Notes: generated from the letters alone by a model not told the origin. DNA of 64,000 nt from CAYXVF01 sp964468125 (GCA_964468125.1 CAYXVF010000018.1:1-64000), one strand, 5' to 3'; counted from the stretch's first letter, positions 14,340-23,857 are shown. A program made the numbers and translations.

Positions 14340-15458
14340 GTGAACCGACCCAACAACGACACACGCGCCGCCATGATGGAGCGCGCCTTGCGAGAGGCGA
14401 GGGCGGCGCGGGGCCGGACGCGACCGAATCCTGCGGTGGGCTGCGTGATCGCCAACGGAGACCAGCTGATCGCCGTGGGTCGCACGCAGCCGGTGGGTGG
14501 TCATCACGCGGAGGTGGAGGCGCTGAACGCTGCCGGCGAACGCGCCTGCGGGGCGGACGCCTACGTGACCCTCGAGCCCTGCAATCACTACGGCCGCACA
14601 CCTCCCTGCACCGAGGCGTTGATCCAGGCCGGTGTCGCGCGGGTCTTCATCGGAGTTGGCGACCCCCATCCGCTGGTGGACGGCCGCGGCATTCGGCGTC
14701 TGCGCGAGCACGGTATCGAGGTGGAGGTGGGCGTGCTCGACGAACGCTGTCGTCGTATGCACGAGGATTTCATTCACTATGTGCGGACGCGTCGGCCCTT
14801 CGTCGTGGGTAAGGTAGCTCAATCGCTCGATGGCCGGGTCGCGACGCGCACTGGCGATTCGAAGTGGATCACCGGCGAGGAAGCCCGGCGCCGAGGGCAC
14901 GAGCTGCGCAACACTCTCGACGCGATCACCGTCGGAGTAGGGACCGTCCTCGCCGACGACCCGTCGCTCACCTGTCGGATCGACGGAGGGCGTGATCCCG
15001 TGCGCGTCGTGCTCGACACACACGCTCGAACTCCCCCCGACTCAAACGTGGTGGCCGTCGCCTCGCAGTCCGCTGCGCCGACGTGGATCATGGTCGGGGA
15101 GCAGGCACCCGCCGATCGGTGCGATGCCCTCCGCGAACGAGGGGTCAGTGTGATCACCTGCGCCATGCGCGACGGACGGCTCTGGCTCGACGACGTCCTC
15201 GTCCGCCTCGGTGAGCGCGACATACTTTCGCTTTTGGTCGAAGGGGGCCCGACCGTGATCGGCGCCCTGCGCGACCGGGACCTGCTCAACAAGCTCTACC
15301 TGTTTATCGCCCCAACGCTGATCGGCGGTGCCCAGGCGCTATCCTCCGTTGGCGCGGAGGGGGCCGGGTCCTTGAGCGAGGCCTCAGAGCTCGAGATCGT
15401 TGACAGAGAGTGGCTGGGGCAGGATCTGCTCCTCACCGCTTATCCGAAGCAGCGCTAA
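14340..15458 (+). CDS. ribD: Bifunctional diaminohydroxyphosphoribosylaminopyrimidine deaminase/reductase RibD
   Basis: This 372-residue enzyme runs two consecutive steps of riboflavin synthesis. The N-terminal deaminase domain carries the zinc site, GGHHAEVEALNAAG and VTLEPCNHYGRTPPCTEALI. The C-terminal reductase begins near residue 150 (RPFVVGKVAQSLDGRVATRT) with SKWITGEEARRRGHELRNTL, TVGVGTVLADDPSLTCR and LLVEGGPTVIGAL. The start is a GTG at 14340. No FMN riboswitch is seen in the 75-base divergent spacer, and no other rib genes lie nearby. The 3' end overlaps that of the convergent homocysteine methyltransferase gene by four bases. Confidence 0.94.
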   Translation: MNRPNNDTRAAMMERALREARAARGRTRPNPAVGCVIANGDQLIAVGRTQPVGGHHAEVEALNAAGERACGADAYVTLEPCNHYGRTPPCTEALIQAGVARVFIGVGDPHPLVDGRGIRRLREHGIEVEVGVLDERCRRMHEDFIHYVRTRRPFVVGKVAQSLDGRVATRTGDSKWITGEEARRRGHELRNTLDAITVGVGTVLADDPSLTCRIDGGRDPVRVVLDTHARTPPDSNVVAVASQSAAPTWIMVGEQAPADRCDALRERGVSVITCAMRDGRLWLDDVLVRLGERDILSLLVEGGPTVIGALRDRDLLNKLYLFIAPTLIGGAQALSSVGAEGAGSLSEASELEIVDREWLGQDLLLTAYPKQR

Positions 15459-17374
15459 CCTGCCTCGGCGACGCGCTCTTCTCTGCGGCCGCGCACCTGA
15501 GGTCCCAGGGCGCGATCATCGCCCAGGCTCGCGAGGATCTCCGCCGCCATCTCGTAGCGACCGAGCGGCGGCATGAGATAGGCGCCTGCCACTCGGTCTC
15601 GAAGCGAGCTCAATACTTCGCTGGCGATCGCGACGCCTTCTCGGCGTCCGGCGTCGCCTCCGCCTGCACCCTTCATGCGCTCGAGAATCGGTTGGGGGAT
15701 GCCCATGCCGGGCACGTTTTTGTTCAAGAACGCTGCGTTCTTGTACGAGGCGAGTGGAAGAATCCCCACCAGCACCGGAACGTCGAGATCCTCGGTGGCC
15801 TCAAAGAAACGCTCGAGGTGCGCCGGATCGTAGACCGGCTGGGTCATGATGAGCTCAGCCCCCGCGTCGATCTTTTCGCGCAGCCGCTTCATCTCACGCC
15901 CAAAGTCGGACGCCGCTGGCTCGCAGCCCGTGGCGAGCACGAATTCGGTCGCTTCGGGCATCGTCTTGCCCGAAGGATCGATCCCCGCATTGAGCCCGGA
16001 GAGGATGCGCAGGAGTCCGATCGAGTCGACGTCGTAGACCGCGGTGGCGTTTGGAAAGTCACCGATCTTCGGCGGGTCTCCGGTGATCACGACGACGTTG
16101 CGGACACCCATCACGTGCGCGCCGAGCGCCGAGGACTGGAGGGCCAAGAGGTTCTTGTCGCGCGTGCACATGTGCACGATCGTTTCGATGCCGAGCGCTT
16201 CTTGCATCTTGACCGCGAGGGAAACGTTGCTCATGCGAACGCTCGCGCGGGGACCGTCTGCGATGTTGATGACGTCGGCGCCGGCATCGACGAGCATCTT
16301 GGCGGCGTCGATCGAGGCGCTCACGTCCAAGCCTGGCTTCGGGTTCACCTCGACACTCACCACGAAGCGGCGGCCGAGCTTGGACCCGAGGCTGCTGCGA
16401 TTCTCCAGCGGGGTGTGTGGGACCGGGGTTGAGTGTCCGATCTCGACGACGGTGGAGCGCGTCTCGCGCGGGACCACCATGCGAGCCGCCGCCGCAACGC
16501 GCTCGATGTGCTCTGGGTTGGTGCCGCAACAGCCGCCGACGATCTTTACCCCCGCCTTGAACATGCGCCGCGAGTAGACCCCGAAATTCTCCGGCGTCGC
16601 GAGGTAGATCATGCGGTCGTCGATGGAGCGGGGACGTCCTGCGTTTGGCATGGCGGAAACGGGCAAACCGGTCTCCACCATTTGCTGCACCGCCTCGAAG
16701 ATGAGGTCCGGGCCGTTGCAGTTCGCGCCGACGACGTCCGCTCCCCAAGCGGCCATTTCTAGAGCGAGCTCAGCTGGGGCGGTGCCGTCGCTGACCTTTC
16801 CGTCCATGCCGATGACCACGTGCGCGACCACCGGTATTTGTACGGCACCACTGACCGCTTCGATCGCGGCGCGCAGCTCGGGTACCGATGAAAACGTCTC
16901 GATTTGGATCAGGTCGCAGCCGCCCTCGGCCAGGAGATAGGCTTGCTCGGCGAAGGAGGCGCGTACCTCTTTGTCCCGTCGCCGCAGCTCGCCGGCCTCG
17001 AGTCCCGTCGGGCCGATCGCGCCGGCGACGTAGTGCTCGGACCCGACTATAGCCCGCACGTGCTCGACCGCGGCCCGGTTGATCTGGGCGGTCAGCTTCT
17101 CCAACCCAAAGCGCTCGAGGCGAATGCGGTTGGCGCCAAAGGTGTTGGTCTCGTGAATGTCCGCACCGGCGAGGGCGTAGTCGTGGTGGATCTTCTGCAC
17201 CAGCTCCGGCTGCTGCAGGTTGACTTCGTCAAAGTTGCGGTTGGCGTAGACGCCGCGTTCGTAGAGGAGGCTGCCCATGGCGCCATCACCCACCAAACCG
17301 CCGCGCTTCACCGCGTCGAGGAACCCGAGTCGCTTCATCTTTTTTCTTTGTTCACGCACTTGTCGGGGCGACAT
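15455..17374 (-). CDS. Homocysteine S-methyltransferase / methylenetetrahydrofolate reductase fusion
   Basis: This 639-residue protein joins two methionine-cycle enzymes. The N-terminal half is a Hcy-binding domain (GGLVGDGAMGSLLYERG, ETNTFGANRIRL) with zinc-binding cysteines in VVGANCNGPD and KIVGGCCGTNPEH. The C-terminal half from about residue 335 is MetF-like (FVVSVEVNPKPGLDVSASID, NVVVITGDPPKIGDF, LIMTQPVYDP). It resembles B. subtilis YitJ, which couples folate reduction to homocysteine methylation. The start at 17374 has AGGGGG just upstream. A second ATG at 17336-17338 matches the usual family N-terminus (MKRLGFLDAV) and may be used instead. No cobalamin or activation domain of MetH is present. 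Confidence 0.9.
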   Translation of the reverse strand: MSPRQVREQRKKMKRLGFLDAVKRGGLVGDGAMGSLLYERGVYANRNFDEVNLQQPELVQKIHHDYALAGADIHETNTFGANRIRLERFGLEKLTAQINRAAVEHVRAIVGSEHYVAGAIGPTGLEAGELRRRDKEVRASFAEQAYLLAEGGCDLIQIETFSSVPELRAAIEAVSGAVQIPVVAHVVIGMDGKVSDGTAPAELALEMAAWGADVVGANCNGPDLIFEAVQQMVETGLPVSAMPNAGRPRSIDDRMIYLATPENFGVYSRRMFKAGVKIVGGCCGTNPEHIERVAAAARMVVPRETRSTVVEIGHSTPVPHTPLENRSSLGSKLGRRFVVSVEVNPKPGLDVSASIDAAKMLVDAGADVINIADGPRASVRMSNVSLAVKMQEALGIETIVHMCTRDKNLLALQSSALGAHVMGVRNVVVITGDPPKIGDFPNATAVYDVDSIGLLRILSGLNAGIDPSGKTMPEATEFVLATGCEPAASDFGREMKRLREKIDAGAELIMTQPVYDPAHLERFFEATEDLDVPVLVGILPLASYKNAAFLNKNVPGMGIPQPILERMKGAGGGDAGRREGVAIASEVLSSLRDRVAGAYLMPPLGRYEMAAEILASLGDDRALGPQVRGRREERVAEAG

Positions 17375-17506
17375 CGCCCCCTATGATCCTAAGGTGACGC
17401 TAGAGTTTGCGGTCGGCGGAATCCACTCAGATAGGGGGGGGAGGGCCATTTTTGGGGCGACCCGCCGGTATTTTTGCCTGTCCGCGCTCGGAGAGGCATC
17501 GCGCGC

Positions 17507-18328
17507 ATGAACGACTCTTCCACCCATTTTCTGAGTGCCTTCATCAAGGGGTTGGCCTATCCACTCGAGGGCTTCGGCTTCATCCGTGAGCATCGCCTCT
17601 GGGGTCTCGCGGCGATTTCGATCGCCGTGAACATCATTCTGTTTGCGATTGTCCTCACCGTAGCATTCTCGCTGATCGCTCCCTTCGTCGCGGACATCAA
17701 TGCGGCGCTGGCGGACTGGGCGAAGGAGCCGAGTCTCGAGGTCCTCGCCTGGTTCATGGCGATCGTCACGTGGATCGTGTGGATCCTCGGCGCGGTTCTG
17801 GTTCTCGGCGCGTCGTCCGTGCTCGTGCTGCTGATCGGTCAAGCGGTGGCGAGCCCCTTTCTCGACATGCTGAGCGAGAAGGTCGAAAACATCACGATCG
17901 GCACCCCCGAGCAGCCCTTCACCGTGGAAATCGTGATCCGGAGCCTCGCGCTGAGTCTCGGAGACTTGTTCTGGGGCCTGGTCTTCCTCGCTGCCATTCA
18001 AATCCCGATCTTCATCATCAGTCTCACCGGGGTCGGAGCCCTCCCCGCAAGCATCGCATCCTTCGCCTTCAGCGCACTCCTCTTGGCGGTCGAGTTTGTT
18101 GGACTGTCGCTGACCCGGCGTTTTGTTCCCTATCGCGCGCGCTGGCGGGTCATCTGGGACAACAAGTGGCTCTCCCTCGGCTTTGGGAGCTCCACGATGC
18201 TCTTGTTGCTCGTGCCCGGGCTCAACCTCGTGTTGCTACCGCTCGCCGCCGTGGGCGGCACGCTTGCCTATTGCGACCTGCAACGCGCCGGAAAGATCGA
18301 CCTCGACGACCTACGCATCGCCGCGTGA
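17507..18328 (+). CDS. EI24/CysZ-family membrane protein
   Basis: This 273-residue protein starts at ATG 17507 (MNDSSTHFLSAFIKGLAYPL). It has about five to six hydrophobic segments, for example LWGLAAISIAVNIILFAIVL and LAWFMAIVTWIVWILGAVLV, and the EI24 pattern of a membrane pair followed by QAVASPFLDMLSEKVEN and, near the end, LTRRFVPYRARWRVIWDNKW. CysZ members of this family carry sulfate, while many bacterial homologues have no known substrate; no cysteine-synthesis genes are nearby. It stands divergent from the homocysteine methyltransferase gene across about 130 bases. Confidence 0.78.
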   Translation: MNDSSTHFLSAFIKGLAYPLEGFGFIREHRLWGLAAISIAVNIILFAIVLTVAFSLIAPFVADINAALADWAKEPSLEVLAWFMAIVTWIVWILGAVLVLGASSVLVLLIGQAVASPFLDMLSEKVENITIGTPEQPFTVEIVIRSLALSLGDLFWGLVFLAAIQIPIFIISLTGVGALPASIASFAFSALLLAVEFVGLSLTRRFVPYRARWRVIWDNKWLSLGFGSSTMLLLLVPGLNLVLLPLAAVGGTLAYCDLQRAGKIDLDDLRIAA

Positions 18329-18427
18329 CGCTGTGGCGTGATGCAGGCGTCTGGCGTGCGGCTGTCGCTTCTTCCAACGGTCTGCCCCTGCCATTAGTCT
18401 AGCGGGGGCCCCTTGAGGGGGATGCGT

Positions 18428-18441
18428 AGGAGCCGTTTCTG
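18428..18441 (+). promoter_or_regulatory. Ribosome binding site and CTG start of the Ser/Thr kinase
   Basis: AGGAG at 18428-18432 lies 6 bases before CTG at 18439. In the kinase frame a TAG at 18427-18429 closes the reading frame upstream, and no ATG, GTG or TTG occurs between it and the ATG at 18505, which falls inside the glycine-rich loop. A small CCCC-TTGA-GGGG hairpin at 18409-18420 precedes the site. Confidence 0.55.
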
Positions 18442-19743
18442 AGCGAGCGATTTCCACAGGCATTTGGCCGCTTTTGGCTGCAGGAAAAGATCGGTCACGG
18501 GGGGATGGCCGAGGTCTATCGCGCCACCGTGGGGCCCGATCCCGAGACCTACGCCTTCGACATCGCCCTCAAGCGACTTCATCCGCATCTCGCGCACGAT
18601 GCCGCGCAGGTCGAAATGTTCATGACCGAAGCGGACATCGCGAAGTTTCTGCATCACGACAACATCGTAACGGTCTACGAGGCGGGTTTGGTCGACGGCC
18701 ACGCCTACATCGCAATGGAATACGTTTGGGGGCTCGACCTCGGCCAGGTGTTGCTGCGCTTGCGCGAGCGCCGGATCCGGTTGCCGGCCGATCTGGCGGT
18801 TTATATCGCGCTTCAGGTGCTGCGGGCGCTCGACTATTTCCACCGAGCGAGCGCCCCTGGCGGCGCGCCGATGAACCTGGTGCACCGGGACGTGACGCCT
18901 TCGAACATCTACCTGACCTACGACGGCCAGGTGAAGCTCGCTGATTTCGGCGTAGCGCGGGTGAGCTTCCTCGAACGACGCGACGATAGGACACTCAAGG
19001 GCAAGGTCTCCTACATGCCGCCGGAGGTGTTGGGGGGGCACGACATAGACCCGATGGTCGACATCTGGAGCCTCGCGGTCACGCTCTATGAAATGGTGAC
19101 ACACCGCCGCCTCTACGAAGGCGTGTCCGAGACCGACCTGGTCGCGGGGTTGGCGTCACCCAAGATCGAACCGCCGCACAAGGCCGCGCCGGACGTCGAC
19201 CCGAAGCTCTCGAAGATCCTGATGAATGCACTCCACCGCAAGCGCAAGCGACGCCCCGCCGAGGCGGTGGACTTCTATCGCATACTGAAGGGCTACCTCG
19301 CGGATATGGGCGTCGTGACCCAGAAAGAAGCCTTGGGCCGGTTTCTCCGCGAGGCAGTCGGGGTCAGTGGCGATGCGCACGGCCGCCCGAGCGCGGGTGA
19401 CGGCTTTCTCGAGACCGACTATCACGCGCCGATCGAGATGTCGCCGACGCAGCGTCTCGAGCTTCGACTCGAGAAACGCAGGCGCTGGCCGTGGATCGCG
19501 GCCGCGTCGATCGTCCTACTCGGCAGCGGCGCGACTGCCTGGTGGCTCATGCGCGAGCCTCCCACGGCGCCTGGGGCCGCGGATGAGACGACGAAGACCG
19601 CTCCGGTGCCACCGGAAAAGACACCGCCTGCACCAGCAGAGGTGGTCCCGGAGGCCGTGGAAGAGGCCACGTCCCCCGCACAGCCCGTGCCCGAGAAGAA
19701 GCGCCGTCGCAAACGTCGGAAACGCGGCTCAGCTCAAGAGTAG
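18439..19743 (+). CDS. Eukaryote-type Ser/Thr protein kinase with a single membrane helix
   Basis: Read from the CTG at 18439 (SERFPQAFGRFWLQEKIGHG) this is a 434-residue Hanks-type kinase. The glycine-rich loop GHGGMAEV is at 19-26, the ATP lysine at about 45 (IALKRLHPHL), HRDVTPSN with the catalytic Asp at about 151, DFGVAR at about 169, and the activation-loop end SYMPPEV. The first ATG in frame (18505) is inside the glycine-rich loop and would remove strand 1, so it is unlikely. After the kinase domain come one hydrophobic helix (WPWIAAASIVLLGSGATAWW) and a Pro/Glu-rich, then Lys/Arg-rich tail; no sensor domain such as PASTA is seen. Its end overlaps that of the convergent PilZ gene by 15 bases. 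Confidence 0.85.
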   Translation: MSERFPQAFGRFWLQEKIGHGGMAEVYRATVGPDPETYAFDIALKRLHPHLAHDAAQVEMFMTEADIAKFLHHDNIVTVYEAGLVDGHAYIAMEYVWGLDLGQVLLRLRERRIRLPADLAVYIALQVLRALDYFHRASAPGGAPMNLVHRDVTPSNIYLTYDGQVKLADFGVARVSFLERRDDRTLKGKVSYMPPEVLGGHDIDPMVDIWSLAVTLYEMVTHRRLYEGVSETDLVAGLASPKIEPPHKAAPDVDPKLSKILMNALHRKRKRRPAEAVDFYRILKGYLADMGVVTQKEALGRFLREAVGVSGDAHGRPSAGDGFLETDYHAPIEMSPTQRLELRLEKRRRWPWIAAASIVLLGSGATAWWLMREPPTAPGAADETTKTAPVPPEKTPPAPAEVVPEAVEEATSPAQPVPEKKRRRKRRKRGSAQE

Positions 19744-21723
19744 GTTGACGAAATTGACGATCTGCGCGGCTCCAGCCCGCGATGCGAACACCTCGATTCG
19801 TGTGCCTAGACGAGTAAATTCAGTGTCGTCGAGGGCCTCGGCGTCCTCCGGTCTGAGAAGCAACAGGCTCCTGCGCCGAGCCTCGCGCAGCTTTTGCTGA
19901 ACCGCGTCGCGGGCGAGAGTGAGGATCGCTTCTTTGCGCCCGAGCTCGTCGCTTCGGGTGGGAATGATCCGCACGAGGTCGAGATAATCCTGAAAATTCG
20001 TCCCCGGCGAGGTGCTCTCGAGCATGGAAAAGCCCAGAGGACCGGTGATGCTAAACGCCATGCGGATCCGGCGCTTTCGTTCGAGACCGAGCTGGTGATA
20101 GCGACGCCAGGTGCTCTCGAGCTGCAGCTCGTTTGGCACGAGGTCGAGAGTAGCACGGTGTAGAGCGCTGAAGCGCTGATCCATTTGGTCGAGCAGCCAC
20201 TGACGGTCACCGGGGCCCGCGTCCTGAACCTCACGGAGATCGAAGCGTCGGGTTTCAGGGCTTCGGTCCGTGAACAGAACGAGCTCTCGCCAATCTAGGT
20301 GCTCGGGATCGGGTTGAGCGGCACGCAGGCGTGACAAGCCGAGCCGCGAGGCGCTCGGGTTCAGCATCGCGTGGAGCTGATCGAAGTCGTCGCGTCTCAG
20401 GCCCATCTCGACCAGCGGGACCACGAGCTGATCGGCGGTGAGCTGCCAACCGGGGAGCACGCCCAAATGCTGCAGACTCCAGGTGCTGCGATAACTCTGC
20501 AGCAGCTCCGCGTTGCCGAAGATCTCGTCGTCGTGGCCGCCGACGAGGTGCACGCTCAGGTCGTGGGCGCGCGTGAGCAAGGTCTGGCGCGTCGTCTCGA
20601 CCTGGCCCATCAATGGAGACACGGCCGCGTGCTCTCGCTCGAACAGGGAGAGCTTTTCATAGACGGGCCAGAGTTTCTTGAGGTCGCGCAGCTCGGCGAC
20701 GCGGACGCTCGGGTGCAGATGCTGATCGACGAACTTCTCGAGGACTCGGGTGCTCGCGCGGTTGGCGCCGACGATTTCCACACCCACGAGCAGGCGGTCG
20801 TCTTGGTCGTAGCGAACATTGCGTACGACGCCCCGGCTGCGGACCGTGCCACCCGGGAGCTTGATTGTGAGCTCCGGGAGCAGCATTCCGACCATCAAGC
20901 CGTCTTGGGGCTCGGCGAGGAGGGCGAGTCCCCGGGCGGAAAGATCGATGACCTCGCGTGTCCGTCGGTCCCGGCTGAACGGAGCCTCGAATGCCGCTTC
21001 GATTCGCCGAGGCAATCGCCGGAGGCGCCCACCGCTCCGGTGACGCCATACCACGAGCCTTTGGGGCCAGCGCAGCGTGACCTCTGGCCCCTCCTGACGC
21101 GCGACCTCCACCTGAAACGCGATGCGGGTGCCATAGAGCTCGCCCCGCAGCTCGCAGCGCTCGCCGCCGCGAAGGGTGTATTCGTGATCTTTGGTGCGGA
21201 GCGTGTCGGCGAGCTTCACGCGAACCTGGTCTGCGTCTCGCTCCAGCTTGAGGAAACGCGAGATGCCGACGCCCACCGACTGGGAGTCACTGTCCGGGAC
21301 GATGCGCAGCGCCGCACGCGCCTTGACCACGTTGTGAAGGGTGTCAGCGATGATCTGCGGCTCGTCGTAGGTGTCGGTCTGGGGAACCTGACGCTCGCCC
21401 GAATCCGGCAGCTCGAGGCTGAGCCCCAGTTTCACCCCCACGGCACCGTTTTCTAGGCTCACCTGGGTGACATCTCGAATCCGTGCCTGGCATTGCAGCG
21501 TGCATTCGCCTTCGGTGAAGAAGCGCACCCGGGGAACGAACGCGCCCGGTTGGAGTGAGTAGCGCTGGCTCCGGAGCAGCACCGCGACCCCTTGGGCGCT
21601 CAGGTTCAAGAGTGGCTCGAGGCGTTCGTCGCCGCTCGGAAGGGTGATCAGGACAAAATGATCTCCCGCGGGCTCCACCCGTCGCAGCTCACGACGATCC
21701 CCGGAGTCGGCCGTGTCTTCCAT
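19729..21723 (-). CDS. Large protein with two PilZ domains
   Basis: This 664-residue protein starts at ATG 21721-21723 (MEDTADSGDRRELRRVEPAG). Two PilZ-like modules are visible. The first is at the N-terminus, with RRELRR and NLSAQG. The second is near residue 250, with RRLPRRIEAAFEAPFSRDRR and DLSARG. In PilZ proteins RxxxR and [DN]xSxxG bind cyclic di-GMP. The C-terminal 300 residues (from VRVAELRDLKKLWPVYEKLS) match no domain I know; they look alpha-helical and globular, with repeated Arg/Leu-rich segments. There is no signal peptide or membrane helix. I infer a cytoplasmic c-di-GMP effector of unknown output. Confidence 0.68.
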   Translation of the reverse strand: MEDTADSGDRRELRRVEPAGDHFVLITLPSGDERLEPLLNLSAQGVAVLLRSQRYSLQPGAFVPRVRFFTEGECTLQCQARIRDVTQVSLENGAVGVKLGLSLELPDSGERQVPQTDTYDEPQIIADTLHNVVKARAALRIVPDSDSQSVGVGISRFLKLERDADQVRVKLADTLRTKDHEYTLRGGERCELRGELYGTRIAFQVEVARQEGPEVTLRWPQRLVVWRHRSGGRLRRLPRRIEAAFEAPFSRDRRTREVIDLSARGLALLAEPQDGLMVGMLLPELTIKLPGGTVRSRGVVRNVRYDQDDRLLVGVEIVGANRASTRVLEKFVDQHLHPSVRVAELRDLKKLWPVYEKLSLFEREHAAVSPLMGQVETTRQTLLTRAHDLSVHLVGGHDDEIFGNAELLQSYRSTWSLQHLGVLPGWQLTADQLVVPLVEMGLRRDDFDQLHAMLNPSASRLGLSRLRAAQPDPEHLDWRELVLFTDRSPETRRFDLREVQDAGPGDRQWLLDQMDQRFSALHRATLDLVPNELQLESTWRRYHQLGLERKRRIRMAFSITGPLGFSMLESTSPGTNFQDYLDLVRIIPTRSDELGRKEAILTLARDAVQQKLREARRRSLLLLRPEDAEALDDTEFTRLGTRIEVFASRAGAAQIVNFVNLLLS

Positions 21724-21839
21724 GCTTCTACAGGGTAGCAGACGGTCGGCGAGAGATCCTATGGTCCGTCTGCAGCAAATGCGCGGCTTGACAGAGGATC
21801 GAGCGCGCCTACGTTTGGCCCGACCGAGGAGCGCGAGAA

Positions 21840-22910
21840 ATGCCACGCGATTACTACGAAGTACTCGGCCTCTCCCGGGATGCCGACGACCGCGCCGTCA
21901 AGCGAGCCTACCGTAAGCTCGCCATGGAATTTCACCCGGACCGCAACCCGACCCCCGAGGCGGAAGAAAAGTTCAAGGAGGCGTCGGAGGCCTACGAGGT
22001 GCTCTCGGACCCGCAGAAGCGTCAGATCTACGACCGTCACGGCCACGAGGGCCTGCGCGGACAGGGATTCTCCGGCTTCGCGGGCGCGGGGATCGAGGAC
22101 ATCTTCAACTCTTTCGGCGACATCTTTGGCGACCTCTTCAACTTCGGAGGCGCGCGCGGGCGTCGCAGCGGCCGCCGCGGGGCGGATCTTCGCTACGACC
22201 TCGCGATCGAGTTCGAGGAGGCCGTGTTCGGCACCGAGCGCGAGATCGAGCTCGATCATCCCGTCTCTTGCGATCGTTGCAGCGGCTCCGGAGGCGAGCC
22301 CGGCAGCTCGCGCAGAACCTGTGAGACCTGCCAGGGGCGCGGTCAGGTGGTGCACGGCCAGGGGCTCTTTCTCGTCAGCTCCGTCTGTCCTACCTGCGCG
22401 GGGAAGGGCTTCTCCTTTGCGGAGAGCTGCCGCGACTGCGGTGGCAGGGGCACGCTCGCGAAGGAGCGGACCGTGACCGTGAAGATCCCGGCCGGTTTCG
22501 CCGAAGGGATGAGCCTGCGCTATGTCGGGGAAGGCGAGGCGGGGACCGGGGGAGCGCCCTCCGGAGATCTCTATGTCGCGGTGCACATCGAGCCGCACGC
22601 GAGCCTGCGTCGTGAAGGCGACGACCTGATCGCCGAGGCGACGGTCGGCATGGTGGAGGCGGCCCTCGGAACCGACATCACGGTGGCCGGCGTCGATGGC
22701 GAGCTCGAGGTCGAGATCCCTGCGGGCACGCAGCCGAACCAAGTGATCACCCTGAAGAAGGAGGGCGTGCCGCGGCTGCGCGGCTCCGGACGGGGAGACT
22801 TCCACGTGATCGTTCGGGTCGAGGTGCCGAAAGAGCTGACCTCGAAGCAGCGCAAGGCCCTCGAAGAGTTTGCCGGCCTGCCCCCCAAGAAACGACGGCT
22901 CTTCTCGTGA
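21840..22910 (+). CDS. dnaJ: DnaJ chaperone
   Basis: This 356-residue type I J-protein starts at ATG 21840. The J domain (DYYEVLGLSRDADDRAVKRA) includes the HPD motif in MEFHPDRNP. A Gly/Phe-rich linker follows (GFSGFAGAGIEDIFNSFGDI), then four zinc-binding CxxCxGxG-type repeats (CDRCSGSG, CETCQGRG, CPTCAGKG, CRDCGGRG) and the C-terminal client-binding domains. It is slightly shorter than E. coli DnaJ (376). It is not beside dnaK or grpE. Its stop overlaps the start of an ArsA/Get3-like gene, forming an unusual dnaJ-ArsA-ArsA operon. Confidence 0.93.
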   Translation: MPRDYYEVLGLSRDADDRAVKRAYRKLAMEFHPDRNPTPEAEEKFKEASEAYEVLSDPQKRQIYDRHGHEGLRGQGFSGFAGAGIEDIFNSFGDIFGDLFNFGGARGRRSGRRGADLRYDLAIEFEEAVFGTEREIELDHPVSCDRCSGSGGEPGSSRRTCETCQGRGQVVHGQGLFLVSSVCPTCAGKGFSFAESCRDCGGRGTLAKERTVTVKIPAGFAEGMSLRYVGEGEAGTGGAPSGDLYVAVHIEPHASLRREGDDLIAEATVGMVEAALGTDITVAGVDGELEVEIPAGTQPNQVITLKKEGVPRLRGSGRGDFHVIVRVEVPKELTSKQRKALEEFAGLPPKKRRLFS

Positions 22911-23857
22911 CCGAGCGCGGTCTGTTTGACGCGCGCCTCATCCTCGTGACGGGCAAGGGGGGCGTCGGCAAGTCGACGGTCTCGGCGGCGATGGCCGTGG
23001 CCGCAGCCCGTGCCGGCCGAAGGGTCCTGCTGGTGGAGCTCGGTGCTCGACCGGTGATGGGCGACCTCTTGAAGGGGCGCACTCCCAAGCACACGCCGAG
23101 CGAAATCGCTGACAGCTACCCGAACCTGTGGGTCGCTCACCTCGATGCGCAACGAGCGCTGCAGGAGTACCTGGTCGAGACGATCAAGGTGCGGAGCCTC
23201 GCCCGCCTCGCGACGGAGAACCGAGTGATGGCGCGCTTGTGGCAAGCGGCGCCGAGTGTCGACGAGATGGCGATTCTCACCGCCCTCGAGCGTTTCGAGG
23301 GAGAGGTCGACCCCGCGCAACCAGAGCGTCGGCGCTACGACCACGTCATCGTAGACCTGCCGGCCACCGGCCACGCCCGTGCGATGCTGGCGGTGCCCCG
23401 CGGAACCCTCGGAATGATCCGCGTGGGTGCCCTGTCGGACCGCGCGAAGCAGGTTGATGCGCTCCTCCATGACCCGGAGCGGACCGCCCTCGTCATCGTC
23501 ACCCTTCCAGAGGAGCTGCCGATCAACGAGACGGTTCAGCTCGCGCAGGTCTTGGAAGACGATCTCGACATCGAAACCGCCGCGGTGGTGATCAACGCTG
23601 TGCTGCCTCGGATTTTTGACGAGCGTGAGCGCGCCCTGATCGGTCGAATCGCCGAGCAGCTGCAGGAAGAGGCGGCGCATCGCTTGCTCGATGTAGCGAC
23701 ACACCAGAGTACGCGTCAGGAGTATCAGACCGCGCGCATCGAGCGTCTTCGGGGCATGCTCGATACGGCCTTTGTCGAGCTTCGCTTCGAGCCGGATCTG
23801 GGCGTCGGCCTGGTGGAGCAATTGGCCGCCGGTTTTGCGATCGGAGCGAAGTCTTGA
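22907..23857 (+). CDS. ArsA/Get3-like ATPase, first of a pair
   Basis: This 316-residue protein starts at a GTG overlapping the dnaJ stop. The deviant Walker A ILVTGKGGVGKSTVSAAMAV keeps the signature Lys (GKGGVGKS) of SIMIBI ATPases. VIVDLPATGHARAML is the switch II region with the D-x-P-x-T-G-H pattern of ArsA/Get3. No metalloid-binding Cys triad or Get3 CxxC is visible. Its arrangement beside a second ArsA-like gene recalls the paired mycobacterial Get3-like proteins. I infer a heterodimeric ATPase with the next gene product. The client is unknown. Confidence 0.8.
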   Translation: MTERGLFDARLILVTGKGGVGKSTVSAAMAVAAARAGRRVLLVELGARPVMGDLLKGRTPKHTPSEIADSYPNLWVAHLDAQRALQEYLVETIKVRSLARLATENRVMARLWQAAPSVDEMAILTALERFEGEVDPAQPERRRYDHVIVDLPATGHARAMLAVPRGTLGMIRVGALSDRAKQVDALLHDPERTALVIVTLPEELPINETVQLAQVLEDDLDIETAAVVINAVLPRIFDERERALIGRIAEQLQEEAAHRLLDVATHQSTRQEYQTARIERLRGMLDTAFVELRFEPDLGVGLVEQLAAGFAIGAKS

